Source: a bacterium (GTDB lineage: Bacteria > Oederibacteriota > Muellerivitia > Muellerivitales > Muellerivitaceae). From it: a stretch of 64,000 nucleotides of DNA. The position numbers were made by a program, and so were the translations under genes. The stretch lies in NCBI GenBank assembly GCA_035549195.1, contig DASZRK010000023.1:1-64000 (forward strand), read 5' to 3'. A model generated the notes under the pieces. It was not told the origin of the DNA. It saw only the letters and a list, made by a program, of their open reading frames with translations, and did no database searches. Within the stretch, counting starts at the first letter, position 1; every line of letters begins with the position of its first letter. Below are positions 17,562-25,543 of the stretch, piece by piece.

Positions 17562-17593
17562 CTCGCCTTTCGCACCATCCAAGGGAGGGACCC

Positions 17594-18061
17594 ATGCTGA
17601 AGACCTTGTTGCTTGCCGCCAGCCTTGCCATTCCTGCTGCCGCCGTCCTGGCCGATGACGCGCCCGCGTCGACCCCGGCCCCCACGACCGTCGCCAAGAC
17701 GAAAACCGTCAAGTCCGCCAAGGTCGTCACCACCGCCGATGGCTTGAAATACCAGATCCTCAAGACGGGCAAGGGGAAGGCCGCCAAGGCCGGCCACCGG
17801 GTCTCCGTCCACTATACGGGTTGGCTCACGGACGGCACCAAGTTCGATAGTTCGGTGGACCGGGGCCAGCCTTTCCAGTTCAACCTCGGCGCCGGCCAGG
17901 TCATCCGGGGCTGGGATGAGGGTGTGGAGGGCATGAAGATCGGCGAGAAGCGTAAGCTGACCATCCCTTCCTCCTTGGGCTATGGAGAACGGGGAGCGGG
18001 CGGCGTCATCCCACCCAACGCGACCCTGATCTTCGATGTGGAACTCCTGGGCGTCGAGTAG
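17594..18061 (+). CDS. FKBP-type peptidyl-prolyl isomerase, exported
   Basis: 155 residues. The signal peptide is about 1-20 ([17 protein letters not shown]). A linker leads to one FKBP domain at about 48-155, with [22 protein letters not shown] and the closing loop G-Y-G ... I-P-P-N-A-T-L-I-F. The tyrosine, Asp, Trp and Ile that line the proline pocket are all present. It speeds cis-trans prolyl isomerisation, here probably of exported proteins in the periplasm, a plausible job in a cell with very Pro-rich stalk proteins. It lies 9 bases before a close paralogue. Confidence 0.92.
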   Translation: MLKTLLLAASLAIPAAAVLADDAPASTPAPTTVAKTKTVKSAKVVTTADGLKYQILKTGKGKAAKAGHRVSVHYTGWLTDGTKFDSSVDRGQPFQFNLGAGQVIRGWDEGVEGMKIGEKRKLTIPSSLGYGERGAGGVIPPNATLIFDVELLGVE

Positions 18062-18070
18062 GGCGGCCCC

Positions 18071-18535
18071 ATGGAAACGCGTTTCGTTATCGGCGTCCTT
18101 GTCATCATGCTGGCCGCCGGAGCCCTTTATTGGGTTCGTTCGAAGCGGGGGGGCTTTCCTCCGTCCGGCCCCTTGGAGGTCCCGGCTTCTGCTTCCACCA
18201 TCACCACCGCTTCCGGGCTCCGCTATCTGGTCCTCCAGGAAGGAACGGGAGAAGGGGTCCCGGCGGGCAAGAAGGTCACCGTCCATTACACCGGTTGGCT
18301 GACCAACGGCACCAAGTTCGACAGTTCCCTGGACCGGGGACGTCCCTTCGAATTCACCTTGGGGGTCGGCCAGGTCATCAAGGGATGGGACGAGGGCGTC
18401 CAGGGCATGAAAGTGGGCGAAAAGCGGAAGCTCCTCATCCCCTCGGCGCTGGGTTATGGTCCCCGGGGCGCGGGGGGCGTGATCCCTCCCAACGCCGACC
18501 TGGTCTTCGAGGTCACCTTGCTGGGTTATCAATAA
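18071..18535 (+). CDS. FKBP-type peptidyl-prolyl isomerase, membrane-anchored paralogue
   Basis: 154 residues. An N-terminal hydrophobic helix (about 5-20, [16 protein letters not shown]) is followed by basic residues R-S-K-R, which suggests a membrane anchor rather than a cleaved signal. One FKBP domain occupies about 45-154. Most of it is identical to the preceding protein ([25 protein letters not shown]). The pair arose by tandem duplication. The two differ in anchoring, so they may serve soluble and membrane-bound clients. Confidence 0.9.
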   Translation: METRFVIGVLVIMLAAGALYWVRSKRGGFPPSGPLEVPASASTITTASGLRYLVLQEGTGEGVPAGKKVTVHYTGWLTNGTKFDSSLDRGRPFEFTLGVGQVIKGWDEGVQGMKVGEKRKLLIPSALGYGPRGAGGVIPPNADLVFEVTLLGYQ

Positions 18536-18551
18536 GGAAGAACGGCATTCC

Positions 18552-19646
18552 ATGGCCCGATCCAAGATCCGATGCATCGGCATCCTGACCGCCGGGGGCG
18601 ATTGCCCGGGGTTGAACGCGGTCATCCGCGCAGTGGTCAAGAGCGCCAACTTTTCGGGCATGGACGTCGTGGGGATCCAGGATGGCTTCCGGGGCCTGGT
18701 CGAGAAGAACATGAAGGTCCTGGCCCCGGAGGACGTCTCGAACATCCTTACCTTGGGGGGGACCATCCTGGGTTCCTCCAACAAGGACAACCCCTTCCAT
18801 ATGCCGGTCACCGTCCGGGGCAAGGCACGCTTCCGGGATTGCGCCTCCGAGATCCCGCAGAGCCTGCGGCGCCTGGGCATCCAGGCCTTGGTGATCCTGG
18901 GCGGCAACGGTAGCATGACGGTGGCCCACCGACTGGCCCGCATGGGGGTCAAGATCGTCGGGGTTCCCAAGACCATCGACAACGACCTGGAGGGGACCGA
19001 CCAGACCTTCGGCTATGACACGGCGGTATCGGTGGCGTCGGAAGCCATCGACCGCCTGCACACCGTGGCGGCTTCCCATCACCGCGTCATGGTGGTGGAG
19101 GTCATGGGCCGCAATGCCGGGTGGTTGGCCCTGGGGGCGGGAATGGCCTCGGGAGGGGATATCATCCTCCTCCCCGAATTACCCTATGACGAGTGGAAGG
19201 TCGCGGAGACCATCCATGACCGCCGTAAGCGCGGCAAAAAAAGCAGTATCGTGGTCATCGCGGAAGGGGCCCATCCCAAGGGTGGAGGAGTGGTATTGGA
19301 CCGCCCGAATCCCAGGTCCAAGGGAAGGATCCGCTTGGGGGGCGTCGGCCGGGAGCTGGCGCATCACTTGGAGACCAAATCGGGCATCGAGACCCGATCG
19401 GTCGTGCTGGGCCACATTGTCCGGGGCGGCACCCCCACCGCCTTCGACCGGAAATTGGCGACCCTTTTCGGGGTCCATGCTTTGGAACTGGTGAAGGACG
19501 GCCGGTTCGGCCGGATGGTCTCCCTGAAGAACCAAGCCATGGATTCGGTGCCCTTGGAGACCGCCGCCGGCAAGACCCGGATCGTGCCCAAGGACCATGA
19601 GTGGGTCCTGGCCGCCAAGCGCATCGGTGTGGATTTCGGCGTTTGA
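18552..19646 (+). CDS. pfkA: 6-phosphofructokinase (ATP or mixed type)
   Basis: 364 residues, in the range of group III phosphofructokinases. Visible motifs are the nucleotide loop G-I-L-T-A-G-G-D-C-P-G-L-N, P-K-T-I-D-N-D with the catalytic Asp, M-G-R-N-A-G-W-L-A, and R-S-V-V-L-G-H-I-V-R-G-G with the substrate-binding Arg. The enzyme phosphorylates fructose-6-phosphate. K in P-K-T-I-D-N-D is the residue seen in pyrophosphate-linked and mixed enzymes. The glycine-rich loop reads G-G-N-G-S, whereas most family members have G-G-D-G/D-S/T; that Asp helps hold Mg2+. The phosphoryl donor is therefore uncertain. The next gene starts inside its stop codon. Confidence 0.9.
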   Translation: MARSKIRCIGILTAGGDCPGLNAVIRAVVKSANFSGMDVVGIQDGFRGLVEKNMKVLAPEDVSNILTLGGTILGSSNKDNPFHMPVTVRGKARFRDCASEIPQSLRRLGIQALVILGGNGSMTVAHRLARMGVKIVGVPKTIDNDLEGTDQTFGYDTAVSVASEAIDRLHTVAASHHRVMVVEVMGRNAGWLALGAGMASGGDIILLPELPYDEWKVAETIHDRRKRGKKSSIVVIAEGAHPKGGGVVLDRPNPRSKGRIRLGGVGRELAHHLETKSGIETRSVVLGHIVRGGTPTAFDRKLATLFGVHALELVKDGRFGRMVSLKNQAMDSVPLETAAGKTRIVPKDHEWVLAAKRIGVDFGV

Positions 19647-20134
19647 ACATCCCTTCCTTGACCGCGGAACAACTGATCCATCTGCTCGACCTAAAGCCCC
19701 ATCCGGAAGGAGGCTATTTCTGCGAGACCTACCGGGGGCCGTCCCTCATCCCGGGCCATCAGCCTAGCCGCCATTATTCGACCGCCATTTATTACATGCT
19801 GGTCCCGGGGGCGGTTTCCAAAATGCATCGGTTGGGTTCGGACGAGATCTTCCACTTTTACCTGGGGGACCCGGTGACCTGGGTCCTTTTGGAGAATGGG
19901 GGGAATTGGCGGAAGGTCGTCTTAGGGTCCGACCTTGGGATGGGGCAGACGGTCCAATGGGTGGTCCCCGCAGGTACTTGGTTCGGGGGCTATTTGAAGG
20001 AAGGCGGGAGGTTCGCCTTGATGGGGACGACGGTGGCGCCAGGCTTCGATTTCGAGGACTTCCAGTTGGGGTCCCGGGACCTCTTGTTGAAGGAATTTCC
20101 GGGAGCGGAAGCGGAGATCATGCGTCTAACTTGA
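19643..20134 (+). CDS. DUF985 (cupin_5) family protein
   Basis: 163 residues from a TTG whose last two bases are part of the phosphofructokinase stop codon (TTGA overlap). That TTG is the first plausible start, because upstream in-frame codons lie within the other gene. Family features are H-P-E-G-G-Y-F-C-E-T-Y-R, S-T-A-I-Y-Y-M-L, H-R-L-G-S-D-E-I-F-H-F-Y-L-G-D-P and the late G-F-D-F-E-D-F. This is a small double-stranded beta-helix protein; the His/Glu set could bind metal. No biochemical role is established for the family that I can use here. Confidence 0.85.
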   Translation: MNIPSLTAEQLIHLLDLKPHPEGGYFCETYRGPSLIPGHQPSRHYSTAIYYMLVPGAVSKMHRLGSDEIFHFYLGDPVTWVLLENGGNWRKVVLGSDLGMGQTVQWVVPAGTWFGGYLKEGGRFALMGTTVAPGFDFEDFQLGSRDLLLKEFPGAEAEIMRLT

Positions 20135-20194
20135 AACTTCCCCGTGGGTGGTGGCGTAATAAAGGGGGCTGGAATTTCATTTCGGAGGGATTCT

Positions 20195-20605
20195 GTGAGA
20201 AAAGCATGGGTGATGGCCTTGGGCCTGACAATTTTGGCCGCCGGGACGATGGTCCGGGCGCATGACATGGATAAGGATGGGGGGGCCAAGAAAGCCACCT
20301 TGACCGGTACTTTGGTGGATGTGGCCTGCTATCTCGGGGATAACGAGACCGGCAATGACCATATGGGAATGAAAAAGTGCGGCACTGAATGCCTCAAGAG
20401 CGGGAGCCCGGCGGGATTGCTGGTCGATAAGAAACTTTATGTCCTGGCCTTCCCAGCCTCGGCTTTCGCCGAGTACGTGGGCAAACAACTGGAGTTGACC
20501 GGCGAGGTCTATCCCGGTGACGTCCTGATCCCCAAGAAAGCCGCCGAAGTGGATAAGGATGGCAAAAAGAAGAACATTAATATCCGCGGCAAGGCGATGA
20601 TGTAA
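20195..20605 (+). CDS. Exported small protein of unknown function
   Basis: 136 residues from GTG at 20195, chosen because GGAGGGA lies just upstream. The signal peptide is about 1-23 (R-K-A-W-V-M-A-L-G-L-T-I-L-A-A-G-T, cleavage near V-R-A-H). The mature part begins H-D-M-D-K-D-G-G-A-K-K and contains T-L-T-G-T-L-V-D-V-A-C-Y and C-G-T-E-C-L-K-S-G-S-P-A-G-L-L. This is a pattern I have seen in small periplasmic OB-fold-like proteins, with three Cys and a His/Asp-rich start that could bind metal. It ends in a Lys-rich segment. No family name can be given. Confidence 0.7.
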   Translation: MRKAWVMALGLTILAAGTMVRAHDMDKDGGAKKATLTGTLVDVACYLGDNETGNDHMGMKKCGTECLKSGSPAGLLVDKKLYVLAFPASAFAEYVGKQLELTGEVYPGDVLIPKKAAEVDKDGKKKNINIRGKAMM

Positions 20606-20642
20606 AACGACCGCCCTTTGGAAGCGAAGGTGCGTGGATTCA

Positions 20643-20797
20643 GGGGTTGTCTCGACCCCAAGCCGAGGTCCGAGGGTGATACGGGCTACCGCTGGTTTTT
20701 GAAGGTTTTCAAATGGAACGGTTTGTCCACCCTGGAATGAAGGTTCAGGGTCGGACAATGAAAGGCCATGAGCCCCTGGGGTTCCCGGGGGCTTTTT
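20643..20797 (+). ncRNA. Candidate structured RNA ending in a terminator
   Basis: The 228-base gap before the phosphatase gene can fold into several hairpins. A short GGGGT...ACCCC hairpin lies at 20643-20659. A long stem pairs TTGTCCACCCTGGA (20723-20736) with a nearly complementary arm (20744-20758). The terminator hairpin follows at 20771-20797. No known RNA family is recognised, and no promoter is clear. It could be a small RNA or only the 3' region of the preceding gene. Confidence 0.25.
20771..20797 (+). terminator. Rho-independent terminator
   Basis: AGCCCCTGGG (20771-20780) pairs with CCCGGGGGCT (20784-20793) with one wobble pair around a 3-base loop, followed by T residues (20793-20797). 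Confidence 0.75.
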
Positions 20798-20833
20798 GTT
20801 TTTAGGCCTTCTTCTTCCTTGTAGAATGGCCCC

Positions 20834-21616
20834 ATGAAAACCACCTTTTCCGCCCAAGAACTCCGATATTTCCTGTCCGTCGCCCGGAAGGCCGCCCAAG
20901 CGGGGGGCGCGCGGGCCCTGCGTTATTTCCAAAAGAACGTTCCGGTCATCAAGAAGGTGGACCGCTCGCCCGTGACCCGGGCCGACCGGGAAGCCGAAAA
21001 GGTCATTCGGGGCATGCTGGCCAAGGCTTTCCCGGATCACCAGCTTTGCGGGGAAGAATTCGGCTGGGATAAAAGCTCCAAAAACGATTTCAAATGGTGG
21101 ATCGATCCCGTGGACGGCACCCGGCAGTTCATCCGGGGCATTCCCTTTTGGAGCACCCTGTTGGGGCTCGAATATAGAGGGGAGGTGGTGGCCGGGGTCA
21201 TCCACTTTCCGGCCCTGAAGAGTACCCTTTGGGCGGCGAAGGGCCAAGGTTGTTTTGCGGACGGGAAAAGGGCCCATGTGTCCAGGATCCAGGACCTAAA
21301 GAATGGCACCCTGACCTATGGGGGGCTACGGCTCACCTCCCGTTCTTACCGAAAACGTCTGACGGACCTTATCGGAAAATGCTACGACGACCGGGGTTTC
21401 GGGGATGCCTTCGGCCATGCTTTGGTCATCCAGGGGAAGGTCGAAGCTATGTTGGACCCGGTGGTGAAAGCCTACGACGTGGCTCCCATCAAGATCTGCG
21501 TGGAGGAAGCGGGCGGCCAATTCACCGACCTTAAAGGGGCCAGGACCATCCATGGGGGCAATGCCCTTTCCAGCAATGGACTGACCCATGGACAGGTACT
21601 AAAAACTATCCGTTAA
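20834..21616 (+). CDS. hisN: Inositol-monophosphatase-family phosphatase, probable histidinol-phosphatase HisN
   Basis: 260 residues. The metal-binding set of the IMPase fold is present: G-E-E (about 72-74), W-I-D-P-V-D-G-T-R-Q-F (about 90-100) and the late Y-D-V-A-P (near 215). Q-F-I-R-G-I-P in place of N-F x-x-G-x-P, and the K-K-V-D-R-S-P-V-T-R-A-D-R-E segment, point to the HisN-type histidinol-phosphatase subgroup. Inositol- or fructose-bisphosphatase activity cannot be excluded. It uses Mg2+ to hydrolyse a phosphomonoester in the cytoplasm. No other his gene is nearby. There is no ribosome site, and TAGAAT (20822-20827) ends 6 bases before the ATG, so the message may be leaderless. Confidence 0.8.
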   Translation: MKTTFSAQELRYFLSVARKAAQAGGARALRYFQKNVPVIKKVDRSPVTRADREAEKVIRGMLAKAFPDHQLCGEEFGWDKSSKNDFKWWIDPVDGTRQFIRGIPFWSTLLGLEYRGEVVAGVIHFPALKSTLWAAKGQGCFADGKRAHVSRIQDLKNGTLTYGGLRLTSRSYRKRLTDLIGKCYDDRGFGDAFGHALVIQGKVEAMLDPVVKAYDVAPIKICVEEAGGQFTDLKGARTIHGGNALSSNGLTHGQVLKTIR

Positions 21617-21635
21617 TTTCATTTCTAGGGGATCT

Positions 21636-22379
21636 ATGATCTACAAAAAGAAGATCGTGGTGGTCATGCCAGCCTATAACGCCGCCAAGACCCTGAAAAA
21701 GACATATGACGAGATCGATCGGACCATTGTGGACGATATCATCCTGGTGGATGACGCGAGCCGGGACGAAACCGCCCAATTGGCCAGGAAGTTGCGGATC
21801 AGGACCATCATCCATCCCAAAAACCTTGGTTATGGAGGAAATCAAAAGACCTGTTATGCCGCCGCCCTCAAGTTGAAGGCCGATATTGTCATCATGTTGC
21901 ATCCGGACTATCAATACGACCCCAAGCTCATCCCGGCCATGGCCTATATGCTGGGGTCAGGGCTTTATGACACCGTCCTGGCTTCCCGTATCCTTGGCGG
22001 ACAAGCCCTTCAAGGGGGGATGCCCCTTTATAAATACATCAGCAACCGGTTCCTGACCCTCACCCAGAACCTCCTGATGGGCGCCAAGCTCTCCGAATAC
22101 CACACGGGCTACCGGGCTTTCACGCGCAGGGTGCTGGAGTCCATCCCTATGGAAAGGAACTCGGATGATTTCATCTTCGACAATCAAATGCTCTCCCAGA
22201 TCCATTACCAGGGTTTCCGCATCGCCGAGGTGACTTGCCCGGCCAAGTATTTCGCCGAGGCTTCTTCCATCAATTTCGTTCGCAGCTCAAAATATGGGTT
22301 GGGTTGCCTTTGGACGGCTTTGCAATTCCGCTTCAATAAAATGGGTTTGAAAACGGCCCTTTTCGATTTAAAAAAATGA
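21636..22379 (+). CDS. Family 2 glycosyltransferase (DPM1/polyprenol-phosphate sugar type)
   Basis: 247 residues, soluble. Motifs are V-V-V-M-P-A-Y-N-A-A-K-T-L (8-20), D-D-I-I-L-V-D-D-A-S-R-D-E-T (33-46), N-L-G-Y-G-G-N-Q-K (about 63-71) and the metal-binding variant H-P-D-Y-Q-Y-D-P (88-95) where D-x-D is expected. The later Y-H-T-G-Y-R-A-F-T matches acceptor-site residues of dolichol-phosphate mannosyltransferase-like enzymes. It would transfer a sugar from a nucleotide donor to a lipid or glycan at the inner face of the membrane. It lies 19 bases after the phosphatase and probably shares its transcript. Confidence 0.88.
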   Translation: MIYKKKIVVVMPAYNAAKTLKKTYDEIDRTIVDDIILVDDASRDETAQLARKLRIRTIIHPKNLGYGGNQKTCYAAALKLKADIVIMLHPDYQYDPKLIPAMAYMLGSGLYDTVLASRILGGQALQGGMPLYKYISNRFLTLTQNLLMGAKLSEYHTGYRAFTRRVLESIPMERNSDDFIFDNQMLSQIHYQGFRIAEVTCPAKYFAEASSINFVRSSKYGLGCLWTALQFRFNKMGLKTALFDLKK

Positions 22380-22463
22380 TGGTTTTGGGATAGGGGTCCA
22401 TGGGGACGGATCCCCGCTTTACTCTTTGGCCTCTATTGTGAAAATGTTTTGGGTGGAGATTTT

Positions 22464-23954
22464 ATGTCCAAATTGATCCTAGCCATCGATCAGGGGACCA
22501 CAGGGACCCGGACCTACCTTTTCGATCCGACGGGCAAGGTCGTGGGAAGCGCCTACCAGGAGTTCACCCAGTATTTTCCAAAGCCGGGTTGGGTCGAGCA
22601 TGACGCCCTGGAAATATGGGATTCGGTCGAAACCACAGGCCGGAAAGCCCTTAAAAGCGCCGGGGTGAAGCCGTCCCGGATCGCCGGGATCGGTATCACG
22701 AACCAACGGGAGACCGTGGTCCTCTGGGACCGGAAAACCGGCAAACCGATCCACAAGGCCATCGTCTGGCAATGCCGTCGTACCGCCCACCGTTGCGACC
22801 AATTGAAGGCCCAAGGGAGAGCGGGCCTTTTCCAGAAAAAGACCGGGCTGGTGTTGGACGCCTATTTCTCCGGGACCAAGGTGGAATGGCTCCTTCAGAA
22901 CGTCCCGGGCGCTGCGAAACGTGCGGCCAAGGGGGAACTGGCCTTCGGGACCATCGATAGCTGGCTTTTATGGAAGCTCACGGGAGGCCATTCCCACGCG
23001 ACGGACTTCACCAATGCTTCCCGCACCCTTTTATTCAACATCCGTACCAAGCAATGGGACGACCAGCTTTTAAAGCTGCTCCATGTCCCGCGGGCGATCC
23101 TCCCGAAGGTCCATCCTTCCGCCGGAAGGTTCGGCGAGACCTCCAAGAAGAGCTATCTGGGTGGAGGCATCGAGATCAGCGGGATCGCCGGTGACCAGCA
23201 AGCCGCCCTTTTTGGACAGGGCTGCCATACGCCCGGGACCCTGAAGAACACCTATGGCACCGGTTGTTTCCTCGTGCTCAACCTGGGGAAGCAATTCCTG
23301 CTCTCCAAGAACAAGCTCCTGACCACCCTCGCCTGTGACCCTCATGGACAGCCTTGTTATGCCCTGGAAGGTGCGGTCTTCATCGGAGGGGCCGCCATTC
23401 AGTGGCTGCGTGACGGGCTCCAGGTCATCAAAACCTCGCCTGAATCGGAAGTCTTGGCCCGAAAGGTCCCGGATACGGGTGGGGTCTACCTGGTCCCGGC
23501 TTTCGTCGGATTGGGCGCACCCTATTGGGATCCCCATGCCCGGGGTGCTTTGATCGGGATCACCCGGGGCACGAAGCGGGAACATGTGGTGCGGGCCGGG
23601 CTGGAATCGCTCGCCTACCAGACGAAGGACCTGGTGGACGCCATGGTGAGGGATTCGAAGATGCGCTTAAGGGAGTTGCGCGTGGATGGGGGGGCCTGCA
23701 AGAACGACCTGCTCATGCAATTCCAGGCGGACATTTTGAACGTGCGCATCGACCGTCCTAAAATGGTGGAGACCACCGCGCTGGGCGCCGCGGCCCTGGC
23801 TGGCCTGGGTGTGGACCTTTGGGGTCCGGGCGCCCGGGTCCCCCATATCCGAAAGACGGATAAACGATTCACACCGAAAATGAAGGGCTCGAAAAGGGAA
23901 AGACTTTGGGCCGGTTGGAAGGACGCGGTCGGCCGCGTCCTGACCCGAGGATGA
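22464..23954 (+). CDS. glpK: Glycerol kinase
   Basis: 496 residues, the usual GlpK length. It has the FGGY two-domain ATPase fold: D-Q-G-T-T-G-T-R near the start, N-Q-R-E-T and W-Q-C-R-R-T for glycerol and ATP binding, D-A-Y-F-S-G-T-K, Y-G-T-G-C-F and the signature G-L-E-S-L-A-Y-Q-T-K-D-L-V-D-A-M, followed by L-R-V-D-G-G-A. It phosphorylates glycerol to glycerol-3-phosphate in the cytoplasm for lipid synthesis or catabolism. The ATG at 22464 is preceded by GGTGGAG; an in-frame upstream ATG lies before the ribosome site. No glpF or glpD is adjacent. Confidence 0.95.
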   Translation: MSKLILAIDQGTTGTRTYLFDPTGKVVGSAYQEFTQYFPKPGWVEHDALEIWDSVETTGRKALKSAGVKPSRIAGIGITNQRETVVLWDRKTGKPIHKAIVWQCRRTAHRCDQLKAQGRAGLFQKKTGLVLDAYFSGTKVEWLLQNVPGAAKRAAKGELAFGTIDSWLLWKLTGGHSHATDFTNASRTLLFNIRTKQWDDQLLKLLHVPRAILPKVHPSAGRFGETSKKSYLGGGIEISGIAGDQQAALFGQGCHTPGTLKNTYGTGCFLVLNLGKQFLLSKNKLLTTLACDPHGQPCYALEGAVFIGGAAIQWLRDGLQVIKTSPESEVLARKVPDTGGVYLVPAFVGLGAPYWDPHARGALIGITRGTKREHVVRAGLESLAYQTKDLVDAMVRDSKMRLRELRVDGGACKNDLLMQFQADILNVRIDRPKMVETTALGAAALAGLGVDLWGPGARVPHIRKTDKRFTPKMKGSKRERLWAGWKDAVGRVLTRG

Positions 23955-23966
23955 AAAGGAAGACCT

Positions 23967-24224
23967 ATGATCGTTTGTCCGAAATGCAATCAAACCAGCG
24001 CCAATGATAAGTTCTGCACCAACTGTTGGACCGACTTGGCGGCCAAGCCCAGGAAACGGAAGCCGGAAGGGGACCGGTTGGGTGAGAAACAGAAGAGCGT
24101 CCTTATCTTGGGCGGTCTTGCGATCTTGGCATTTTTGATGTTGAGCATGCTCCTCGAACTGATGAAGAACAACGCCAGGGAACGGTCGGAGCCTGTTCCC
24201 GTTGCGACCGTCACCGTTCCTTAA
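23967..24224 (+). CDS. Small zinc-ribbon membrane protein
   Basis: 85 residues. The first 22 hold a C-P-K-C ... C-T-N-C zinc ribbon. A basic stretch, P-R-K-R-K-P-E-G-D-R, follows, then one transmembrane helix (about 44-64, V-L-I-L-G-G-L-A-I-L-A-F-L-M-L-S-M) and a short tail. The positive charge before the helix puts the ribbon in the cytoplasm. This is a common architecture of unknown role. GGAAG precedes the ATG, 12 bases after glpK. It faces a convergent lipoprotein gene only 3 bases away. Confidence 0.7.
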   Translation: MIVCPKCNQTSANDKFCTNCWTDLAAKPRKRKPEGDRLGEKQKSVLILGGLAILAFLMLSMLLELMKNNARERSEPVPVATVTVP

Positions 24225-24227
24225 GGG

Positions 24228-24848
24228 TCACCCTTTGCCGGTCATTTCCTGGATCCGTTCCAGGACCTGGTTCTCCTCTTGTGTGGTCGCCTCCACCGGG
24301 ATGGTCCAGGACCTTCCCTTTCTCCCGCCCCACCAATAGCGATCCTCGAGCAGGACCCGGGTCCCGATGCCGATAACCTTCACCAGGGTTTCATCCGACC
24401 CTTGGGGAATGAGATGGACCTGGATGTCCTCCGTGAGGTCCAGCGGATGCCCATAGCGGTCGGTGTAGACCTGGGTCCGGCAAATGGCTTTTCCCCCACA
24501 GCTCACATAGACATCGTTCTCGTTGATCACTTCCTTGAAGATCGTGATGGCGGACGGATGCCTCTTTCCCCTCCAATAAAGTTCATAGGGAGGAGGTGGG
24601 ATGAGACCTTCAGTGAAGATACCCTCCGGGTGTTCTTCCCAAAGGGCTTCGATCGCTTTTTGGACCTCGAAAACCGATCCTTTCACGATGGCCTGAGTGG
24701 GAAGCGGGTGGTCCAAGGGATGGGTCACCAACTGAGGCTCCCGACATCCGGCCAGAAGCCCAAAACTCCCAAAAAACATTAAAAATAAGCCATTTTTAGC
24801 CTTTTTAAGTCTTGGGTGTTGATTCACTTGGATCCCCTTAAAAACCAT
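24228..24848 (-). CDS. Putative lipoprotein of unknown function
   Basis: 206 residues. The N-terminus has K-K-A-K-N, a hydrophobic run G-L-F-L-M-F-F-G-S-F-G and the lipobox L-L-A-G-C, giving a lipidated Cys at about residue 35. The mature part has R-E-P-Q, so sorting to the outer membrane is possible. It contains Y-V-S-C-G-G-K-A-I-C (a likely disulfide) and several aromatic strands, with no family I recognise. The first ATG is used here; an internal ATG at residue 24 would shorten the signal. It diverges from the dcw cluster, so its promoter lies near the mraZ regulatory region. Confidence 0.7.
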   Translation of the reverse strand: MVFKGIQVNQHPRLKKAKNGLFLMFFGSFGLLAGCREPQLVTHPLDHPLPTQAIVKGSVFEVQKAIEALWEEHPEGIFTEGLIPPPPYELYWRGKRHPSAITIFKEVINENDVYVSCGGKAICRTQVYTDRYGHPLDLTEDIQVHLIPQGSDETLVKVIGIGTRVLLEDRYWWGGRKGRSWTIPVEATTQEENQVLERIQEMTGKG

Positions 24849-24923
24849 GAAAATCGTTCCAGTTTAGCTGGCTCCCACCCCTCTAAACCAATGTAAATTC
24901 CCTAATTTTTAAGCGAAAAGTAA

Positions 24924-24951
24924 TTGACGGTGGGGAAAACAAGTAGATAAT
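24924..24951 (+). promoter_or_regulatory. Promoter of the dcw cluster
   Basis: TTGACG (24924-24929) and GATAAT (24946-24951) are separated by 16 bases. The -10 overlaps the first base of the TGGGT box at 24951, so a protein bound to the box array would cover the start site. The leader before mraZ would be about 110 bases. Confidence 0.7.
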
Positions 24952-24985
24952 GGGTCAAAGTGGTAAACAGTGGGATAAAGTGGTT
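24931..24985 (+). promoter_or_regulatory. MraZ operator: TGGKN boxes at 10-base spacing
   Basis: TGGGG (24931), TGGGT (24951), TGGTA (24961), TGGGA (24971) and TGGTT (24981) all start at exact multiples of 10 bases. Only the position at 24941 is missing. Spacers in the 24951-24985 run are 5 bases. MraZ of enterobacteria binds TGGGN direct repeats with 5-base spacers upstream of its own gene, and this layout agrees with that. Autoregulation of the whole cluster is inferred. Confidence 0.82.
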
Positions 24986-25071
24986 TTTAACAGAAACCCT
25001 TATATTCCCGCATAAAAATGACATTTTGGACCCGCCCTTCAAGGCGGTTGGTTCTTTGGAAAGTGGGAAGC

Positions 25072-25530
25072 ATGTTCCGCGGGATCTTTCACAACACCCT
25101 CGACGACAAAGGCCGCCTGAGCATCCCGGCCCGCTTCCGGGAGCAGCTTAAGAACGACCACGAATCGCCCCTGGTGCTGACCTTGGGGTTCGACCAATGC
25201 CTGTTCCTTTATCCGATGGATGTATGGAAGAAGATCGAGGAGAAGCTCTCTTCGCTGGACACCTTGAACGCGGACGTGAGGCAGTTCCAACGCACGGTGC
25301 TCAAGGCCACCGATGAGGTGGAGGTGGACCCGCAGGGGCGCATCACCATCTCGCCGGTCCTCCGCAAGGAGGCGGGGCTCGCGAAGGCCGTGGTCATCGC
25401 GGGGATGCTGAACCGCATCGAGATCTGGGACAAGGCGCGGCATGAAGGGTATCACGCCCAGACCTCCCAGTCGCTGGAGATGCTGGGGCAGAAGCTTTCG
25501 GACAAGGGAATTCAATCCTTGAACCTTTGA
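25072..25530 (+). CDS. mraZ: MraZ, transcriptional regulator of the dcw cluster
   Basis: 152 residues from the ATG at 25072; the longer in-frame extension encodes nothing MraZ-like. It has the two AbrB-like half-repeats: L-D-D-K-G-R-L-S-I-P (about 9-18) and V-D-P-Q-G-R-I-T-I-S (near 85-94), each with the D-x-x-x-R core that makes the swapped hairpin barrel. MraZ rings bind arrays of TGGGN boxes in front of their own gene and repress the operon. A matching array lies 90-140 bases upstream. It is the first gene of the cluster, as in most bacteria. Confidence 0.96.
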   Translation: MFRGIFHNTLDDKGRLSIPARFREQLKNDHESPLVLTLGFDQCLFLYPMDVWKKIEEKLSSLDTLNADVRQFQRTVLKATDEVEVDPQGRITISPVLRKEAGLAKAVVIAGMLNRIEIWDKARHEGYHAQTSQSLEMLGQKLSDKGIQSLNL

Positions 25531-25543
25531 CCGGGGTGGGGAA

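Noticed and set aside
20759-20806. 15-codon frame ATG...TAG across the terminator
   Set aside because: No ribosome site, and the codons are the terminator hairpin.
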